DNA from: VXYK01 sp965214565
Lineage (GTDB): Bacteria > Actinomycetota > Acidimicrobiia > Acidimicrobiales > Aldehydirespiratoraceae
Length of the DNA: 64,000 bases
Direction: 5' to 3'
Assembly: GCA_965214565.1 (NCBI GenBank)
Contig: OZ243951.1
Coordinates: 2,852,001 to 2,916,000 of the forward strand
The notes under the pieces are model-generated. The model saw nothing but the letters and a program-made list of their open reading frames with translations. It was not told the origin of the DNA and made no database searches. Shown here in pieces: positions 61,525-64,000 of this stretch (its first letter is position 1; each line of letters starts with the position of its first letter). A program made the translations under genes and the position numbers.

Positions 61525-62295
61525 GTGGCTGAGGTGCATCCTTTTCTGGCGAGCAGGGGTCCGATCGCATTCGCCCATCGTGGCGGCACCAGCGTTTATC
61601 CGGAGAACTCGGAGCGCGCCTTCGGCCATGCCGTCAATCTGGGGTACAGCCACATCGAGACCGATGTGCAGGCGACCCGTGACGGTGTCGGCGTGATCTG
61701 CCACGATGACCGGCTCGACCGGACCACCGATCGCTCAGGTGACATCGCCGAGCTGTCATGGTCTGAGGTCAGCAGGGCGCGGATAGGCGGGACTGAGCCG
61801 ATTCTGAGAGTCGAGGAACTGCTTGAGGCGTTCCCGGGCACCCGCATCAACTTCGACCCGAAACGCGATGGGGCGGTGGAGCCGCTGGCCCGGGCGATCC
61901 AGGCCTCCGGCGCGCTGGAGCGCGTGCTTGTGGGTGCGTTCAGCGATCGTCGGGTGGATCATGCGAGGCGGCTGTTGGGTGACGGTCTCGCTGTCGCTGC
62001 CGGCAGCCGCAGAGTGATGGCACTGCTGCTGCGCGCCAACCGGATTCCGGTCCCCTTCGAGGGGGTGGACGCTGCCCAGGTGCCGGTGCGCATGGGTCGC
62101 ATTGAGATCGTCACCGGGAGATTCGTCGAGCACGCACACCAGGTCGGGATCCATGTCCATGTCTGGGGAGTCGACGATCCCGCCGAGATGCATCGGCTCC
62201 TCGACCTCGGGGTCGACGGTCTGATGACCGATGAACCCGAGGTGTTGAAGTCGGTCCTCTGCGACAGGGGTGTCTGGAGCCCTAGTCGTCCTTGA
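61525..62295 (+). CDS. Glycerophosphodiester phosphodiesterase family protein
   Basis: A 256-residue GDPD-fold enzyme. AFAHRGG (His18, Arg19), PENS (Glu27), HIETDV (Glu45, Asp47) and ICHDD (His60) are the catalytic and metal positions. VHVWGVDDPAEMHRLLDLGV and DGLMTDEP close the barrel. It hydrolyses glycerophosphodiesters to glycerol-3-phosphate and an alcohol. No signal peptide, so probably cytosolic. The GTG at 61525 was preferred over the GTG at 61495 because the TANNNT hexamer is correctly placed and the family usually starts near HPFL. The 3' end overlaps the convergent zinc-ribbon gene by 14 bp. Confidence 0.9.
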   Translation: MAEVHPFLASRGPIAFAHRGGTSVYPENSERAFGHAVNLGYSHIETDVQATRDGVGVICHDDRLDRTTDRSGDIAELSWSEVSRARIGGTEPILRVEELLEAFPGTRINFDPKRDGAVEPLARAIQASGALERVLVGAFSDRRVDHARRLLGDGLAVAAGSRRVMALLLRANRIPVPFEGVDAAQVPVRMGRIEIVTGRFVEHAHQVGIHVHVWGVDDPAEMHRLLDLGVDGLMTDEPEVLKSVLCDRGVWSPSRP

Positions 62296-62470
62296 GGGCG
62301 ACCGCGTTGGGGGTGACGTTCATCTTCGGTTTGTATTCGGCGGCCGTCACCTCCACGGCATCACCGCCGAGGTTGGCCTTGAGCTGTCCGCGACATGATT
62401 CGCAGGGGCCGTAGTACTGGACTTCGCACTCTGTTGCGCAGCGCGGACAGGTGATCTCCAGAAGTTCCAT
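62282..62470 (-). CDS. Small zinc-ribbon protein
   Basis: A 62-residue protein with two Cys pairs, CPRC (Cys8, Cys11) and CESC (Cys23, Cys26), forming a likely zinc ribbon, and a polar tail. The ATG at 62470 has GCAGGG just upstream. Function unknown; such short ribbons often act in RNA- or protein-binding roles. Its 3' end overlaps the convergent GDPD gene. Confidence 0.78.
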   Translation of the reverse strand: MELLEITCPRCATECEVQYYGPCESCRGQLKANLGGDAVEVTAAEYKPKMNVTPNAVALKDD

Positions 62471-62536
62471 CCCTGCATTGTGGCGCGTTCAGGGGACCGG
62501 TCGGGTGACCCGAACTGAGAATGTCGCGATTTCGGA

Positions 62537-62542
62537 TATGAT
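62537..62542 (+). promoter_or_regulatory. -10-like TATGAT upstream of the FAD-dependent oxidoreductase
   Basis: Near-consensus -10; no clear -35. Transcription would start near 62549, giving a ~22-nt leader that includes the AGGAGA ribosome site (62555-62560). Confidence 0.45.
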
Positions 62543-62570
62543 CCCGCATCGCGTAGGAGAGGGCAGTCAT

Positions 62571-64000
62571 ATGGACAGTGACCAGAGCCCCGTGTCGGAG
62601 TCGCAGGTTGTGGTGATCGGTGCGGGTCCCGCTGGGTTGACGGCTGCCTACCAACTCGGCAAACACGGTCGGAGCGCGCTCATCGTGGAAGCAGACGATG
62701 TGGTGGGCGGAATCTCGCGCACGGCTGAGCGCGACGGCTGGCGCTTCGATATCGGCGGCCACCGCTTCTTCACCAAAGTCGCCCCGGTGTCGGACCTCTG
62801 GCACGAGATCCTCCCCGCGGAGGACTTCCTGCTGCGGCCCCGCATGAGCCGAATCTTCTATGAGGGGAAGTTCTACGACTACCCCCTCAAAGCCTTCAAC
62901 GCTCTCAGGAACCTGGGCGTGGTGGAAGCGGTCCGCTGCGTCATGTCCTACTTCTGGGTCAAGGTACGACCGCCGAAGGATCAGACGAAGTTCGAGGGGT
63001 ACGTCGCCGCCAAGTTCGGTTGGCGGCTCTACAAGACCTTCTTCAAGACCTACACAGAGAAAGTCTGGGGAGTGCCCGCCGATGAACTCGAAGCGGACTG
63101 GGCAGCGCAGCGAATCAAGAACCTGAACCTGATCAACGCCATCACCAACGCGATCGTTCCCAAACGGAACTCCAAAGGCATCACCAGCCTCATCGAGGAG
63201 TTCGAGTATCCGCGCCACGGCCCCGGAATGATGTGGGAACGATGCACCGAACTGGTCACCGAGCAGGGCAGCACAATCGAGTTCAACTCGAAGGTCACGA
63301 AGATCCGTCACGCTGACGGTGTCGCCACCGAGGTCGTCACGACGGGCCCGGAGGGTCGACGTGCACACCGATGCGGAGCGGTCATCTCCTCAATGCCGAT
63401 CCCTCGGCTCGTCCAGGCGATGGATCCTCCCGCCTCTCCCGAGGCCCTTCGCGCGGCCGGCGAGCTCAAGTTCCGTGACTTTCTGACCGTCGCCCTAGTG
63501 GTCCCCGCCGAGGACGGCTTCCCCGACAACTGGATTTACATCCACTCCCCCGAAGTCTCGGTCGGCCGGGTCCAGAACTTCGGGTCGTGGTCACCGGAGA
63601 TGATCCCAGAGGCGGGCAAGACGTGCCTTGGCCTCGAGTTCTTCGTCAACGAGGGCGATGAACTCTGGGAGGCCGACGACGACGACCTCGTAGCGCTGGG
63701 GATCAGGGAGATGGCGACCCTCGGCCTGCTCGACCCCGCCCGAGTCGAACGGGGATATGTGGTGCGGATGCCCAAGGCGTACCCAATGTACGACGCCGCC
63801 TACAAGGAGAACGTCGAAACGCTGCGAGGCTGGCTCGGCGACGCCGCCCGCAACGTGTACCCGGTCGGTCGCAACGGGATGCACCGCTACAACAACCAGG
63901 ACCATTCCATGTACACCGCGATGCTCACCGTCGAGAACCTTGTCAACGGCACCAGCCACGACGTCTGGGAGGTCAACGTCGAGGCTGACTACCACGAGGA
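62571..64000 (+). CDS. NAD(P)/FAD-dependent oxidoreductase (amine-oxidase/Glf-like), 3' end beyond window
   Basis: At least 476 residues, cut by the right edge. The N-terminal FAD-binding motif is VVVIGAGPAGLTAAYQL (Gly17, Gly19, Gly22), followed by GGISRTAERDGWRFDIGGHR. A conserved core, FKTYTEKVWGVPADELEADW and AAQRIKNLNL, matches a widespread family related to UDP-galactopyranose mutase and protoporphyrinogen oxidase. In relatives the gene often sits among cell-surface polysaccharide genes, but nothing here confirms the substrate. The ATG at 62571 has AGGAGA 10 nt upstream. Confidence 0.88.
   Translation, partial: MDSDQSPVSESQVVVIGAGPAGLTAAYQLGKHGRSALIVEADDVVGGISRTAERDGWRFDIGGHRFFTKVAPVSDLWHEILPAEDFLLRPRMSRIFYEGKFYDYPLKAFNALRNLGVVEAVRCVMSYFWVKVRPPKDQTKFEGYVAAKFGWRLYKTFFKTYTEKVWGVPADELEADWAAQRIKNLNLINAITNAIVPKRNSKGITSLIEEFEYPRHGPGMMWERCTELVTEQGSTIEFNSKVTKIRHADGVATEVVTTGPEGRRAHRCGAVISSMPIPRLVQAMDPPASPEALRAAGELKFRDFLTVALVVPAEDGFPDNWIYIHSPEVSVGRVQNFGSWSPEMIPEAGKTCLGLEFFVNEGDELWEADDDDLVALGIREMATLGLLDPARVERGYVVRMPKAYPMYDAAYKENVETLRGWLGDAARNVYPVGRNGMHRYNNQDHSMYTAMLTVENLVNGTSHDVWEVNVEADYHE

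Noticed and set aside
62361..63368. Minus-strand 335-codon frame opposite the oxidoreductase
   Set aside because: Antisense shadow of the clear FAD-dependent oxidoreductase and the upstream region; no recognisable domain.
1..64000. CRISPR array, tRNA, rRNA or insertion sequence
   Set aside because: The repeats are coding or very short tandems without spacers. No cloverleaf, ribosomal or transposase sequence was recognised by eye.

Overview
The window looks like a chromosomal segment of a high-GC actinobacterium, most probably an Acidimicrobiia-type lineage. Evidence: a fused F420 cofactor synthase (FbiC), a DUF3151 protein, a DUF2510 membrane protein, and many start codons sitting 5-8 nt behind a TANNNT -10 hexamer (leaderless transcription, common in Actinobacteria). 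No rRNA, tRNA, CRISPR array, transposase or phage gene was seen. The lineage is inferred from gene content only.

Region 1 (1-45,812, minus strand) is a single uninterrupted reading frame that starts at a GTG at 45,812 and is still open at the left edge: 15,270 complete codons in the window, C-terminus not seen. It encodes a signal peptide followed by an exported giant of about a hundred Calx-beta-like repeats, twelve copies of a ~220-240-residue module (FRLLF...Y-G/A-MSPVF) of unknown function, and, at the left end, two cadherin-like plus Ig-like units. The N-terminal third is a ladder of module + linker domain with a ~1.1 kb period. One 532-bp block is duplicated with a single visible mismatch. 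A run of 16 G (coding strand) lies 31-46 nt upstream of the GTG, between it and a plausible promoter. This is a possible length-variable switch or a sequencing artefact.

Region 2 (46,077-50,632): upstream of the giant gene and on the same strand is a small coiled-coil protein with a C-terminal membrane anchor. A SNF2-family helicase with a translationally coupled small basic protein points the other way.

Region 3 (50,644-64,000) is mainly housekeeping: FbiC, a conserved 67-residue protein, a Cys-rich conserved protein overlapping a ClC-type chloride transporter with CBS domains, an RNase D-like exonuclease with HRDC domain, a DUF2510 membrane protein, a coupled DUF3151-MobA pair, a small two-helix membrane protein, a pyruvate kinase with an unusual nucleotide/potassium motif, a cytosolic GDPD-family phosphodiesterase, a small zinc ribbon, and the start of an FAD-dependent oxidoreductase that runs off the right edge.

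The most unusual object is the giant surface protein: its size, its module ladder with recent duplication, its variable low-GC inserts and the G-tract at its start. Residue numbers for it assume the GTG at 45,812. Translations were read by eye, so domain borders are approximate.
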